Below the pieces are notes generated by a model. That model saw nothing but the letters and a program-made list of their open reading frames with translations. It made no database searches and had not been told where the DNA came from. Below are positions 9,747-17,543 of a DNA stretch of 64,000 nucleotides, piece after piece; position 1 is the stretch's first letter; each line of letters starts with the position of its first letter. Both the position numbers and the translations under genes were made by a program. This stretch comes from Streptomyces sp. SID14478 (lineage in GTDB: Bacteria; Actinomycetota; Actinomycetes; Streptomycetales; Streptomycetaceae), in assembly GCF_010548525.1 (NCBI RefSeq), contig NZ_JAAGMG010000142.1, positions 1 through 64,000 of the forward strand. Direction: 5' to 3'.

Positions 9747-10973
9747 TCACGGGCGATCGATGCCCCCGATGCTGTCGAACGCCGTGATAGCCGCGGCCAG
9801 TTGTCGCATATCCGCTGACTGAGTCGCGTCGTACCCGGTGAGCACCTGGATTCGGCCCAGCCGGTACGTCAGGGTATTGCGGTGGATGGTGAGCGCGGCG
9901 GCTGCGGCCGCGCGATGGCAGCCGACAGCAAGGAACTCCCGGAGAGTCACGATCAGATGAGGATGCGCCATCAAAGGCGCGATTCTCCGGGCCAGTGCAT
10001 CCCGGGCCGGGCTCGGCTTGGCGAGTTGATACTCGACGGCCAGGTCGGCAAGCCGATAAAGCCCCGGTGCACAGCGCAGACTCTCCCCCAGGGCCAGGAC
10101 CTCGGCTGCTTCCGTATAGGCATCGGGGATCGCTTCGTGGCTGTGCGCGAGGGCCGCTGCCGCCATGCACCGTGTCCCCGCTGCAGCATTCAGTCGGGCG
10201 AACAGGCGGCTGACTTCCTGCTCATGCGCCGGTTCGCCCTGGAGGGCTGGCAGGAGAAGGGTGCCGCCGTCCCCCTTGAAGGTAGCCAGAACGTCAGGGA
10301 GACGGTCGAACTCGGCGCGGATCGCCCGGAATACGGTCGCGGTCGACCGGGCCGGGGCGAGGACGTCCGCCCTACCGCCGGGGCTCGCAGGCGTGCCAGG
10401 TGTCGGCTCGGGGAGTCGGAAGGTGATGACTTCGTACTGATCGGCCAGTGTCCGCCCGAACCGCTCCGCTGTCCGCCAGGCCGGGCGTCCCGCGAGGAGC
10501 GCACCGGCGAGGTGCTGGCGCTGTTCGCGGTGTTCGAAGTCCAGGTCCGCGTACTCCTGCTGATAGGCCTCCGCGACCCGGGGTGTGACCGTCCCGAGAA
10601 AGTCGAGCATGGCCAAGGCCAGAGCTTCCGGACTGAGTTCCGGACCCGCCGTGACAACCGCCTGCTGCCACGCCTCGCGGGCACCGAGGAGATAAATACG
10701 CAGGACTGCATGAAGAGGGACACCGTCCCGGGCTCTCTCGGCACCCCACGAAATGGGAAGGTCGAGTTCACGCTCGGTGGGTGGACGGCCTTCAGCGATC
10801 GTCGTCAGAAACAGCTCGATGACAGCTCGCGTGTTGGCGAGCAGGTCGCCTTCGAGGACGCTTGCCGGCAATTCTCGGTAGGCAGGGATCTCCCGCACGC
10901 ACGTGTCGACGGCGGCCTGCGCCATCGCATCGACCTGCTGTCTCAACTCCGATACCGCGACCCCTGCTTCCAT
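9747..10973 (-). CDS. PucR/CdaR-type helix-turn-helix regulator
   Basis: A 408-residue regulator. The frame is open much further upstream, but the ATG at 10973 (MEAGVAVSELRQQV) is the most sensible start because the next frame section lies in the lipase promoter. The N-terminal 150 residues form the RsbT co-antagonist/RsbRD-like helical domain (RELPASVLEGDLLANTRAVIELFL), a central GGDEF-like region follows, and the C-terminus has the PucR HTH_30: HRAAAAAALTIHRNTLTYRLGRIQVLTGYD. Such proteins activate nearby metabolic genes. It is divergent from the lipase at 11100, a likely target. Confidence 0.85.
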   Translation of the reverse strand: MEAGVAVSELRQQVDAMAQAAVDTCVREIPAYRELPASVLEGDLLANTRAVIELFLTTIAEGRPPTERELDLPISWGAERARDGVPLHAVLRIYLLGAREAWQQAVVTAGPELSPEALALAMLDFLGTVTPRVAEAYQQEYADLDFEHREQRQHLAGALLAGRPAWRTAERFGRTLADQYEVITFRLPEPTPGTPASPGGRADVLAPARSTATVFRAIRAEFDRLPDVLATFKGDGGTLLLPALQGEPAHEQEVSRLFARLNAAAGTRCMAAAALAHSHEAIPDAYTEAAEVLALGESLRCAPGLYRLADLAVEYQLAKPSPARDALARRIAPLMAHPHLIVTLREFLAVGCHRAAAAAALTIHRNTLTYRLGRIQVLTGYDATQSADMRQLAAAITAFDSIGGIDRP

Positions 10974-11099
10974 CTGCGCATTGTCATCGTGCACAAACGC
11001 GAGGGGAAGCAATCTGCGCAAACAGCCAGGGGACAGTTCCGGGGCTGGAGGCGCAGCCTGTGTCAACGGACCATCTCGCGCAAAGGAAAGGGACTTCCC

Positions 11100-12008
11100 A
11101 TGGCGCGTATGACTGGCACGGCGGGCAGGGCACGGCACAGAGTCAGGCGATGGCTGGCACCGGCAGGACTGGCGCTCGCCCTCGTACTGGGCGGAGCTTT
11201 GCCCGCACAGGCCGCGGACAGCGGCTCTGGCTCCACGCGTGGCATCAACGACTTTTCCTGCCGGCCCAGCGCCGCGCACCCCGAACCGGTGGTGCTCCTG
11301 CACGGCACGTTCGCCACCTGGTACGAGGACCTCAACTACCTCCAGGCCGACCTGGCCGCCCGCGGCTACTGCACCTTCGCCCTCACCTACGGCGCATACC
11401 CCGAATTCCCCTTGGTCGGGGGCCTGAAGCCGGTCGCCGTCTCGAACGTCGAGATCAAGGAGTACGTGGAGAAGGTACGCACCGCGACCGGCGCGGCCCA
11501 GGTGAACGTCGTCGGCCACTCCGAAGGCGGACTGCAGGCCCTGTATCTCGCGAAGATGCAGAACATCCAGTCCCACATCAAGCGCGTGGTGGCCATCGCT
11601 CCACCCACCCACGGAACCAGCGCGGCCGGCCTGGTCACCCTCGGGGACAAGATCCTGGGCCGGGGCGTATTGGACAACATCGCCGCGACGCTCGGAATCC
11701 CCGTCCTGTCCGACGAGTTCCCCGGCGGCCCTGCCATCAACGCGCTCACCAACGGTCCCATCGCCCAGCCAGGCATCGACTACACCATCATCAGCTCCCG
11801 CTACGACGAACTCGTCACCCCCACGGAGACCGCATTCGTCCGCGAGACGGGCGTCCACAACCAGTACGTACAAGACTCCTGCCCGCTGGACCCCGTCGGG
11901 CACATAGGCGAGGCCTACGACCTCAACGTCTGGCACCTGGTACGCAACGCCCTCGACCCCCAGCACGCCACGTCGATCAAGATCTGTGCGGTCGGCTCCC
12001 CGGGCTAG
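11100..12008 (+). CDS. Secreted lipase/esterase
   Basis: A 302-residue exported hydrolase. The ATG at 11100 follows AAAGGAAAGGGA. A signal peptide is clear: basic RRWLAPAG, a hydrophobic core, then ALPAQAA cleavage near residue 38. The mature enzyme begins with a strand PVVLLHGTFATWYEDL and has VNVVGHSEGG with nucleophile Ser141, the acid probably in SSRYDELVTP and a His near VGHIGEAYDLNVWHLV. Cys residues (FSC, GYC, DSCPLD, KIC) suggest disulfides. It matches secreted actinobacterial triacylglycerol lipases of the LipA/EstA kind. Divergence from a PucR regulator suggests local control. Confidence 0.88.
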   Translation: MARMTGTAGRARHRVRRWLAPAGLALALVLGGALPAQAADSGSGSTRGINDFSCRPSAAHPEPVVLLHGTFATWYEDLNYLQADLAARGYCTFALTYGAYPEFPLVGGLKPVAVSNVEIKEYVEKVRTATGAAQVNVVGHSEGGLQALYLAKMQNIQSHIKRVVAIAPPTHGTSAAGLVTLGDKILGRGVLDNIAATLGIPVLSDEFPGGPAINALTNGPIAQPGIDYTIISSRYDELVTPTETAFVRETGVHNQYVQDSCPLDPVGHIGEAYDLNVWHLVRNALDPQHATSIKICAVGSPG

Positions 12009-12148
12009 TCCGACCGACCGGTGAAGTCCCCTCCGCAATGAACGGCGTCGGCCTCGTCATCTGCATCGACCTCGCCGACGCCCGGCAGGACCGCGCACGG
12101 CAGCGCGGCGTCACCCCGCTCGACCTGCGCCAATGCAGGAAGGGCTCG

Positions 12149-12252
12149 CCACTGAATGGGGGAACTACACATCACCTGGCCGCGCGCCACTCGGCAGCCA
12201 AGAGGATCAACGGCTAATCCTGACCGGGTCCTGCCACTGCCCGAAGGGAAAT
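12149..12252 (+). ncRNA. Candidate cis-regulatory RNA leader (copy B) of the collagen-like gene
   Basis: About 100 nt ending just before the ATG at 12257, with the ribosome-site-like CCGAAGGGAAA as its last block. It aligns with the orphan element at 6793-6894, with conserved runs (GGCCGCGCG, GCAGCCAAGA, CTGCCACTGCC) separated by variable positions, as expected of a structured RNA. I compared the blocks from memory with the ydaO (c-di-AMP) and cobalamin riboswitches. Parts such as CTAATCC and GCCACTG recall them, but the order matches neither. A role in controlling translation of the downstream secreted protein is inference. Confidence 0.45.
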
Positions 12253-12256
12253 CCGC

Positions 12257-12973
12257 ATGCAGCTCCGCACCGGCGCGGCCGGCGCCACACTCGGCGCCCT
12301 CACACTTGGTCTGACCATGGCCGTCACCTCCACGGCCGCCTACGCCGCCACCCCCGGCACCGTCACCGCCCGCACCGGCGTGATCGTCCGCGCGAAGGCC
12401 ACCGCCGGTTCCGCCAAGCTCGGCGCCTACCGCGCCAACGCCCGGATCTCGATCCAGTGCAAGGTGAACGGGCAGAACGTCGGCGGCAACCGCCTCTGGT
12501 ACAAGCTCAACGCCCGTTCCGGCTACGTCGCTGCCCGCTACGTACGCAACAACGGCACCGTCCCGATGTGCGGCCACGGGGGCGGCGGCGCGGGCGCGGG
12601 CAAGCAGGGCCCGCCCGGACCCCGCGGCCCCCAGGGACCGAAGGGACCCAAGGGAGCCAAGGGAGCCACCGGCCCGAAGGGGGCAACCGGCCCGAAGGGT
12701 GCCACCGGCGCACGCGGACCGGCCGGCCTCAGCGCCTTGCAGCACGTCAGCGCCGTCAAGGTCATCCCGGCCGGTGACAGTGCGGTCATCCTGGCGAACT
12801 GCCCGGCCGGCAAGAAGGTCATCAGCGGCGGCTTCAGCCGCGGCAACCCGAGCGACGTCGACATCGTGAACTCGCTGCCGCACGGCGACAACGCCTGGAT
12901 GGTCCTCGCCAGGAACAAGGGCACCGGGGTGCAGAACGTGACCGCAGAGGCCACCTGCGCCCACGTGGACTGA
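12257..12973 (+). CDS. Secreted SH3-like and collagen-like repeat protein
   Basis: A 238-residue exported protein; the start ATG has GAAGGGAAA upstream. The signal peptide ends at TAAYAATP near residue 30. Residues 32-105 form an SH3-like domain (GVIVRAKATAGSAKLGAYRA, LWYKLNARSGYVAARYV) with Cys pair, as in cell-wall-binding proteins. Residues about 115-155 are a run of some 13-14 Gly-X-Y triplets (GPPGPRGPQGPKGPKGAKG onward), the collagen triple-helix pattern, with alternating GPK/GAT units. The C-terminal 80 residues (SAVILANCPAGKKVISGGFSRG) resemble the globular domain that follows collagen stalks in actinobacterial secreted proteins. Probably a wall-anchored trimeric stalk. Confidence 0.8.
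   Translation: MQLRTGAAGATLGALTLGLTMAVTSTAAYAATPGTVTARTGVIVRAKATAGSAKLGAYRANARISIQCKVNGQNVGGNRLWYKLNARSGYVAARYVRNNGTVPMCGHGGGGAGAGKQGPPGPRGPQGPKGPKGAKGATGPKGATGPKGATGARGPAGLSALQHVSAVKVIPAGDSAVILANCPAGKKVISGGFSRGNPSDVDIVNSLPHGDNAWMVLARNKGTGVQNVTAEATCAHVD
12635..12721 (+). repeat. Collagen-type Gly-X-Y triplet repeat region
   Basis: Nine-base units coding GPK/GAK/GAT triplets repeat imperfectly inside the gene at 12257. The stretch GGCCCGAAGGG recurs within 20 bases, so slippage or recombination could change stalk length. Confidence 0.6.
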
Positions 12974-13121
12974 TCTACCGCGCTGAACCGCCAGTTGGAC
13001 GAAGCTCCCTGCTCGTCCGAAGCCCCGCACCGCGCCACACCTGGAACAGGCTGGGACGCGTGGCACGGTACGGATGGCGATCGCGACGGACTCCTTTTCG
13101 GAGGCGCAACAATCGCCCTCT

Positions 13122-13155
13122 CGCCCCGTCTCAGTCTGGTAGCTGAGGCGGGGCG
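13122..13155 (+). terminator. Rho-independent-like terminator
   Basis: A 13-base stem (CGCCCCGTCTCAG paired with CTGAGGCGGGGCG, one G-T pair) with an 8-base loop, followed by TTTCT. It lies 150 bases after the collagen-like gene and before the convergent stop at 13314, so it can serve both. The rest of 12974-13313 shows nothing codable. Confidence 0.7.
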
Positions 13156-13313
13156 TTTCTCAACCCGTTGAAGGCACCTCGAGTCGACCTGCCACACCGG
13201 GGGGACCAGGGCTGATCGCCTGCATTTAGCCCCAGTTGGGGTCTGGTGGTTGCAGACGAACGTAAGTGAGGGCCTCGGTCTCGCTGTTGATCGTCCCCAC
13301 CACCACACGTTCG

Positions 13314-14267
13314 TCAGGGGACGGAAGCGCCCTTGGACGCAGTCCCTTCGCGCAGAGCCACTGCCATCGCGTCACGGAAGGACCGCGGCGGCTGGTCGAG
13401 CAGCGTGCGAATGGCAGTGGCGTCGCCGATCATGTCGGCGTCACTGCCCTCGCCGACGAATCCACCGACCGCACCCGGCGGCATCTTCGCAACCCGTTCG
13501 ATGAGCGGGGCGATGCGGGCGATGGCACGGCGGGGAAGATGAATCTTGATCGGGTGACTGCGCCCCAGGTGCTCGGCCGCCACATCCATCATCTCGTCCA
13601 CTGTCAGCACATCGTCGCTGCCCACGTCGAAGTGCTCGCCGAACGAACGCGGTTCGTCGAGGAGCACCACAAGCTGCCGCGCCAAGTCATCGACGGCGAC
13701 CGTACGGAACCTCTGACGTCGACTGCTCATCAGCACCGCCACCCGGCGCCGGGCACCCCGTTCAACGATGCCGAACCCGTCGCCGCCATGGCCCACGATC
13801 ATGCCGGGTCGCAGGACCGTCACGTCCAGACCACTGGTGAACAGCATCTCCTCGATCCGGGCGCGGCCCCGCGTCCAGGAGTTGCGTGCGTTCGCGGCAA
13901 CTCCAATGGACGTCACGTACAGCAACCGGTGAACGGCGTGAGATCGGCAAGCCTCGACGATATTGCCGACGCCTGCCGCTTCGACATCGATGTAATCGTC
14001 GTCTTCCTGTCGCCCTGGCTGCGGGGAGAGCGTGTGGACACACACGATCACCGCTCGGGTCTGCCGGGCGGCGTCGGCGACCGTGGGGGCCTCCAGCATG
14101 TCCCCCTGCACGACCTCGACCTCATCGTCGAACATGCCCGCGGCTTTGGCGGGGTTGCGGACCATGCATCGCACCCGATGACCGTCGCGCAGTAGGGCGG
14201 ACACGACCCGCCGCCCCAGGAACCCAGTCCCACCGATGACCAGTACTGCCTGCTCGCCACCCGCCAT
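13314..14267 (-). CDS. NAD(P)-binding, NmrA/atypical SDR-like protein
   Basis: A 317-residue Rossmann protein starting MAGGEQAVLVIGGTGFLG, with the GGTGFLG dinucleotide loop at residues 11-17. It continues with VRNPAKAAGMFDDEVEVVQGDMLEAPTV, the NmrA/atypical-SDR pattern, and LLYVTSIGV. The YxxxK pair of classical SDRs is not obvious, so it may be a redox sensor or a reductase acting on an isoprenoid or quinone-type substrate. It stands alone between long gaps. The ATG at 14267 is supported by the glycine loop position. Confidence 0.8.
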   Translation of the reverse strand: MAGGEQAVLVIGGTGFLGRRVVSALLRDGHRVRCMVRNPAKAAGMFDDEVEVVQGDMLEAPTVADAARQTRAVIVCVHTLSPQPGRQEDDDYIDVEAAGVGNIVEACRSHAVHRLLYVTSIGVAANARNSWTRGRARIEEMLFTSGLDVTVLRPGMIVGHGGDGFGIVERGARRRVAVLMSSRRQRFRTVAVDDLARQLVVLLDEPRSFGEHFDVGSDDVLTVDEMMDVAAEHLGRSHPIKIHLPRRAIARIAPLIERVAKMPPGAVGGFVGEGSDADMIGDATAIRTLLDQPPRSFRDAMAVALREGTASKGASVP

Positions 14268-14573
14268 GGCTGTACCTTCCCGGGACGGCCTGGAGGGTCA
14301 TCCCTGCTCCTCCACCATGACGGATGCAGGCAAGAAGCGCCCACGGTGACCCGCTACTGAGGCCCAGCCGAGCTTTCTGGTTCCGTGACCGCCCGGTTCG
14401 GGTCACGCAAGGCCGCCAGGAGCTGCACCGCGCACCCGGCGTCGGCGCGGGCGCTGCCGGCCTCCGGTGCCTTCCCCGCGCCGGTCACCGGCGGCGCGCC
14501 CTCGCTCGCGTGTACTCGCCACGCTGCACGCCAGTTGGCACCGGACTGCCCGCCCGCCGCGCCCGGGGCGCCG
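14268..14573. other. Intergenic, no supported gene
   Basis: The frames open here lack third-position GC bias, start signals and recognisable motifs. No hairpin followed by a T-run was found. Confidence 0.5.
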
Positions 14574-14915
14574 TCAGCGCCTGTGGAACGGCCGCCAGTC
14601 ATACCTCCGGTAGACCCAGATCCCGGTGACCGGTGGTAGCGCCAGCAAGGCGGCGCACGTGAGCCAGAACTGGTGTTGCCATCCCCACCACACCAGCGCC
14701 ACCGGTCCGGCCACAGTGATGATGGCCGGCACCAGCGCAAGGATCACGTCGCGAGTGCCCGCTGGGACATGACCCGGTTTGCCACTGGCGAAGCCGTTCA
14801 TGAACTGCACGCGCACGATCAGGAGGAAGGTCAGCCAACCCAACCCCCACAGCGTCATCGCGCTGGCGAGCGCCAGGCCGGCGTCCCACCACACATGCTG
14901 CTGCTCTCCCGCCAT
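14574..14915 (-). CDS. Small membrane protein, 113 residues
   Basis: Not recognised. The ATG at 14915 gives MAGEQQHVWWDAGLALASA; a TTG at 14966 in frame is an alternative. Three hydrophobic segments are visible: ALASAMTLWGLGWLTFLLIV, VILALVPAIITVAGPVALVWW and FWLTCAALLALPPVTGIWV. A basic tail WRPFHRR follows. Probably an integral membrane protein of unknown role; no operon partner is seen. Confidence 0.55.
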   Translation of the reverse strand: MAGEQQHVWWDAGLALASAMTLWGLGWLTFLLIVRVQFMNGFASGKPGHVPAGTRDVILALVPAIITVAGPVALVWWGWQHQFWLTCAALLALPPVTGIWVYRRYDWRPFHRR

Positions 14916-15315
14916 GCGGGCAGTGTGCGACTGCGGAACCGCAGGCACATGAGTACGCGTACTCAAGCTCCGAGCTAGCCGCCACGATCACCACGGCCCG
15001 CTCCCCTGCCAGGTCCGGGCATGGCTGGCCGACACCGCGGTCGGCCCCTGCGCGTCCGCGCGCAACAGGAGATATTCAGAGCCTCCAGGCGAAGAACGCG
15101 GGTCTGGGTTCCGCTCGCAAGTAAGACAGGCCCAAGTGCCCTTCTTGGACGCGCCGATGGATGATGACTCCAGTCGTCACCTCACGGAACTGCTGCGGCC
15201 GCCACAGACGGCGCCCATGAGACCGCTGGGACGTTAGAACCCGCCTTTCATCCTTCGGCCGCCCTGCGATGGGGAGGGGTCAACGTGATCAGCCCTCGCA
15301 TCCGACAGCCCGAGC
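14916..15315. other. Intergenic, no supported gene
   Basis: Nothing codable is supported. The only notable item is a 16-base sequence at 15290-15305 that recurs at 16136-16151 on the other side of the phosphotransferase gene. Confidence 0.5.
15290..15305 (+). repeat. Direct repeat flanking the phosphotransferase gene, copy 1
   Basis: CAGCCCTCGCATCCGA occurs here and identically at 16136-16151, 846 bases apart, one copy on each side of the gene at 15316-16005. Such flanking direct repeats can be scars of insertion or recombination, though chance or copying of a regulatory site is possible. Confidence 0.5.
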
Positions 15316-16005
15316 TCACCTCCTACCGGAGGCGCTCTCACGGGCGTCGGCTCCTGCCGCCAGGATCAGGGCGACCGCCTCGTCGAGGGCGGCGATCTCC
15401 TCCTGAGTGAGGGTCGGATTGGCGGACCGCCGGGCCCGGGCCTCATGCAGCAGCATGCCGTCGGTGCCGCCGAGTCGACGCACCAGGGCGGGGAGGACGG
15501 TCCGGGCGATCTCGGAGGCGGCCGGCATGGTGAGCGCCGCCTGCGCGAGGATCAGCGCGGCCATCGCGGTGTCCAAGCCGGGAGGTCCCTCCTGGGCGGT
15601 GGCCCAGTCGATCACCACGGGGCCGTCGAGGGTGAGGAAGACGTTCTCCGGATGCAGGTCGAGGTGGACGATGCGGTGGGAGGGGTCGGCCCCGGCCCGT
15701 GGCGGAACGGCGTGCAGTCGTAGCAGCAGATCGGCCAGCAACTCGCCCGCCTGCTCGCCGCTGAGCGTGCCCGCAACCAGCGCCTCAAGCATCGTCGGCC
15801 CCGACAGCCGCTGCATCACCAACTCCCCGGCCGTCGCTCCCGGCCACACCGCCGGCACCGGATACCCGTGCTCGGCCAGGTACGCCATCACGACCGCCTC
15901 ACCGGTGGCGTCCTCACCGTCGCGGTAGCGCCGCACGACCCGGTCCTCGTCGAGGGCGAACACATCCGCCGTCCGCCCCGCCCCGATCAACTCCCCGATC
16001 TCCAC
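15316..16005 (-). CDS. Aminoglycoside phosphotransferase (APH)-fold kinase
   Basis: A 229-residue kinase-fold protein. IGAGRTADVFALDEDRVVRRY gives the glycine loop and ATP Lys/Arg region, IVHLDLHPENVF the catalytic Brenner-like loop, and VVIDWATAQEGPPGLD the metal-binding DxD/DW motif. The family phosphorylates antibiotics, choline, sugars or other small molecules. At 229 residues it is shorter than classical APH enzymes (about 260-300), with a reduced C-terminal lobe, so resistance activity should not be assumed. It is flanked by 16-base direct repeats. Confidence 0.85.
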   Translation of the reverse strand: MEIGELIGAGRTADVFALDEDRVVRRYRDGEDATGEAVVMAYLAEHGYPVPAVWPGATAGELVMQRLSGPTMLEALVAGTLSGEQAGELLADLLLRLHAVPPRAGADPSHRIVHLDLHPENVFLTLDGPVVIDWATAQEGPPGLDTAMAALILAQAALTMPAASEIARTVLPALVRRLGGTDGMLLHEARARRSANPTLTQEEIAALDEAVALILAAGADARESASGRR

Positions 16006-16401
16006 ATGGCAGAACTTACACCGAGCGTTGCCGGACCTGCGTCGAGTTCTTCATCGTCCTGGCCACTGCCATCGTCACCATCCGCAGCCTCATCCGCCGG
16101 ACCTGCTACACCCACCGCTGGCACACCCCACCCACCAGCCCTCGCATCCGATGACCCACCGGCGGAAGCCTTTTTAGGGCAACGCCGCGGACGTCGCCAT
16201 GATCGTGCCGCCTACTCCCAGCGAGAGCGTCGCCGCCCGGGACACCAAGTCCCCCGGTGACACTGAAGAATTCCGCACCCAGGTGACCAACGCCGTGACC
16301 GAAGTGGCTCAATCCACGGACGGCCGGGTCACTCTTGCGGCGATTCGGCTGTGGCTCCGCTCGGCACGTCAGCCACCGCAGCGGATGCCTCAGTGGTTGC
16401 C
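16006..16401. other. Intergenic with possible gene remnant
   Basis: No intact gene is supported. Bases about 16230-16375 on the plus strand read ...QVTNAVTEVAQSTDGRVTLAAIRLWLRSA without start or clean end. A similar peptide (TATVAAIRLWLRPQ) can be read at 33925-33965. These may be fragments of one protein type. Confidence 0.3.
16136..16151 (+). repeat. Direct repeat flanking the phosphotransferase gene, copy 2
   Basis: Identical to 15290-15305; see that entry. Confidence 0.5.
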
Positions 16402-16920
16402 TCAGTCGTCGGCGGCGACGACGAGCGTGATCCGTCCAGCCGAGCGGTCGACGAGCACGAACTCGTGGAAGGAGTCGTGCACGCGTCCCCAGTCATGAAT
16501 CGCCTCATCACCCAGCTCGGAGAGGTAGTAGATGCCATCGGCTGCGACCATGCGGGAGAACACCTCCCGCCGGAGCTCTGCCTCTAGCTCGGTGGGCGCC
16601 TCCCAGTGCGGATCCACCCACTTCCGCACGATCTGCGCGGCCTTCTCCTCGCTGATGGGCTCGTACAGGTCGGGGGTGATCAACCGCAGCCAATATGGTC
16701 CGTGCCGGGGCCCGTCCGGCAGCACTCCACCACCTGCATAATCGTCCCGGAACCGCTCATGCCCAATCAGCGCAGCAAGCAGCCCTCTATCGTCCACCGA
16801 CTCCGCGGTGAAGCTGAGCTGCTTGATGTCGACCCACCGAGAACCGTGCTCCTTCGGATCCGGGACGTAGCGTCGAAAGTTGATAAAGACGCTTTCCTCG
16901 TGAGCGAGCCCGATGTCCAT
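16402..16920 (-). CDS. Hypothetical protein, 172 residues
   Basis: Not recognised. MDIGLAHEESVFINFRRYVPDPKEHGSRWVDIK begins a soluble, mixed alpha/beta protein rich in acidic and aromatic residues, ending RSAGRITLVVAADD. Codon use is typical of the chromosome. Local features such as VRKWVDPHWEAPTELEAELRREVF suggest helices without membrane or export signal. It lies alone, 58 bases from the MarR stop. Confidence 0.6.
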   Translation of the reverse strand: MDIGLAHEESVFINFRRYVPDPKEHGSRWVDIKQLSFTAESVDDRGLLAALIGHERFRDDYAGGGVLPDGPRHGPYWLRLITPDLYEPISEEKAAQIVRKWVDPHWEAPTELEAELRREVFSRMVAADGIYYLSELGDEAIHDWGRVHDSFHEFVLVDRSAGRITLVVAADD

Positions 16921-16978
16921 GGCGCCAGCCTAGAAGGCAGCAAGGGGATCCTTCCGACTCACCGGACGGGCCTCAGGG

Positions 16979-17458
16979 TCAGGCCAGGCGCTGAGTGGCC
17001 TCCGCCTGCCGGCGCGCCGCTTCCTTCGTGAAGGAAGCGATCACCTCCAGCTGTTCATCCGAGTACTGCGTGCACAGCTCGCGCAAGGAGGAGACGAGGT
17101 CGGCGAAGTAGTGCATGTTGCGGGCCGCGAACTCCTGGTTGAAGCGCAGCACCACCTTGCGGCCGTCCTGGGGATGCGGCGTCTTGCTCAGCGCGCCCTT
17201 GTCCTCCAGGCGGCCCACGAGCGCGGTCACGGAGGCGGGTCTGAGGGCCAGATGTCGGGCGAGGTCGCCCGCCGTCATCGGACCGAGCCGGGCAACCAGG
17301 TCCAGGGCCTTGATGTCGCTGGCATTGAGTCCCTGCCGGTCTGCAAGCGCCGTATGGAAGAGCACCGCGGCCGTGGAGAGCTCACGCCCGGCCAGCAGGA
17401 CCTCACCCACCAGCCCCTCCCGGCCTTCCGGACCTGTGGCTTCCTCGCGGTTTGTCAC
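16979..17458 (-). CDS. MarR family transcriptional regulator
   Basis: A 159-residue winged-helix dimer. The MarR signature is LNASDIKALDLVARLGPMTAGDLARHLALRPASVTALVGRLEDKGALSKTPHPQDGRKVVL, with the recognition helix at PASVTALVGRLE and the wing at HPQDGRKVV. It is divergent from the FAD monooxygenase gene over 85 bases, and that gap carries a near-perfect 22-base inverted repeat. It is therefore very likely the ligand-responsive repressor of the monooxygenase. Confidence 0.92.
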   Translation of the reverse strand: MTNREEATGPEGREGLVGEVLLAGRELSTAAVLFHTALADRQGLNASDIKALDLVARLGPMTAGDLARHLALRPASVTALVGRLEDKGALSKTPHPQDGRKVVLRFNQEFAARNMHYFADLVSSLRELCTQYSDEQLEVIASFTKEAARRQAEATQRLA

Positions 17459-17480
17459 CTCGGCATCCTACCCGTATTGT

Positions 17481-17502
17481 TTAGTTAGATCGATCAAACT
17501 AA
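17481..17502. promoter_or_regulatory. Likely MarR operator, 22-base inverted repeat
   Basis: TTAGTTAGATC and the reverse complement of GATCAAACTAA agree at 10 of 11 positions. The site lies between the MarR start (17458) and the monooxygenase start (17544) in an AT-rich patch, exactly where an autoregulating MarR protein would bind. Confidence 0.75.
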
Positions 17503-17543
17503 CTAACTTATTGTGATGGACGAACTCGAAGGGTCACCCGACA

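Noticed and set aside
9882-11099. Open plus-strand frame leading into the secreted lipase
   Set aside because: It is antisense to the PucR gene; the signal peptide and ribosome site place the lipase start at 11100.
12149-12252. Identification of the repeated element as a ydaO (c-di-AMP) or cobalamin riboswitch
   Set aside because: Some blocks (GGGGGAAC, CTAATCC, GCCACTG) recall these classes, but their order and the missing B12 box or ydaO 3' block prevent a confident assignment by eye.
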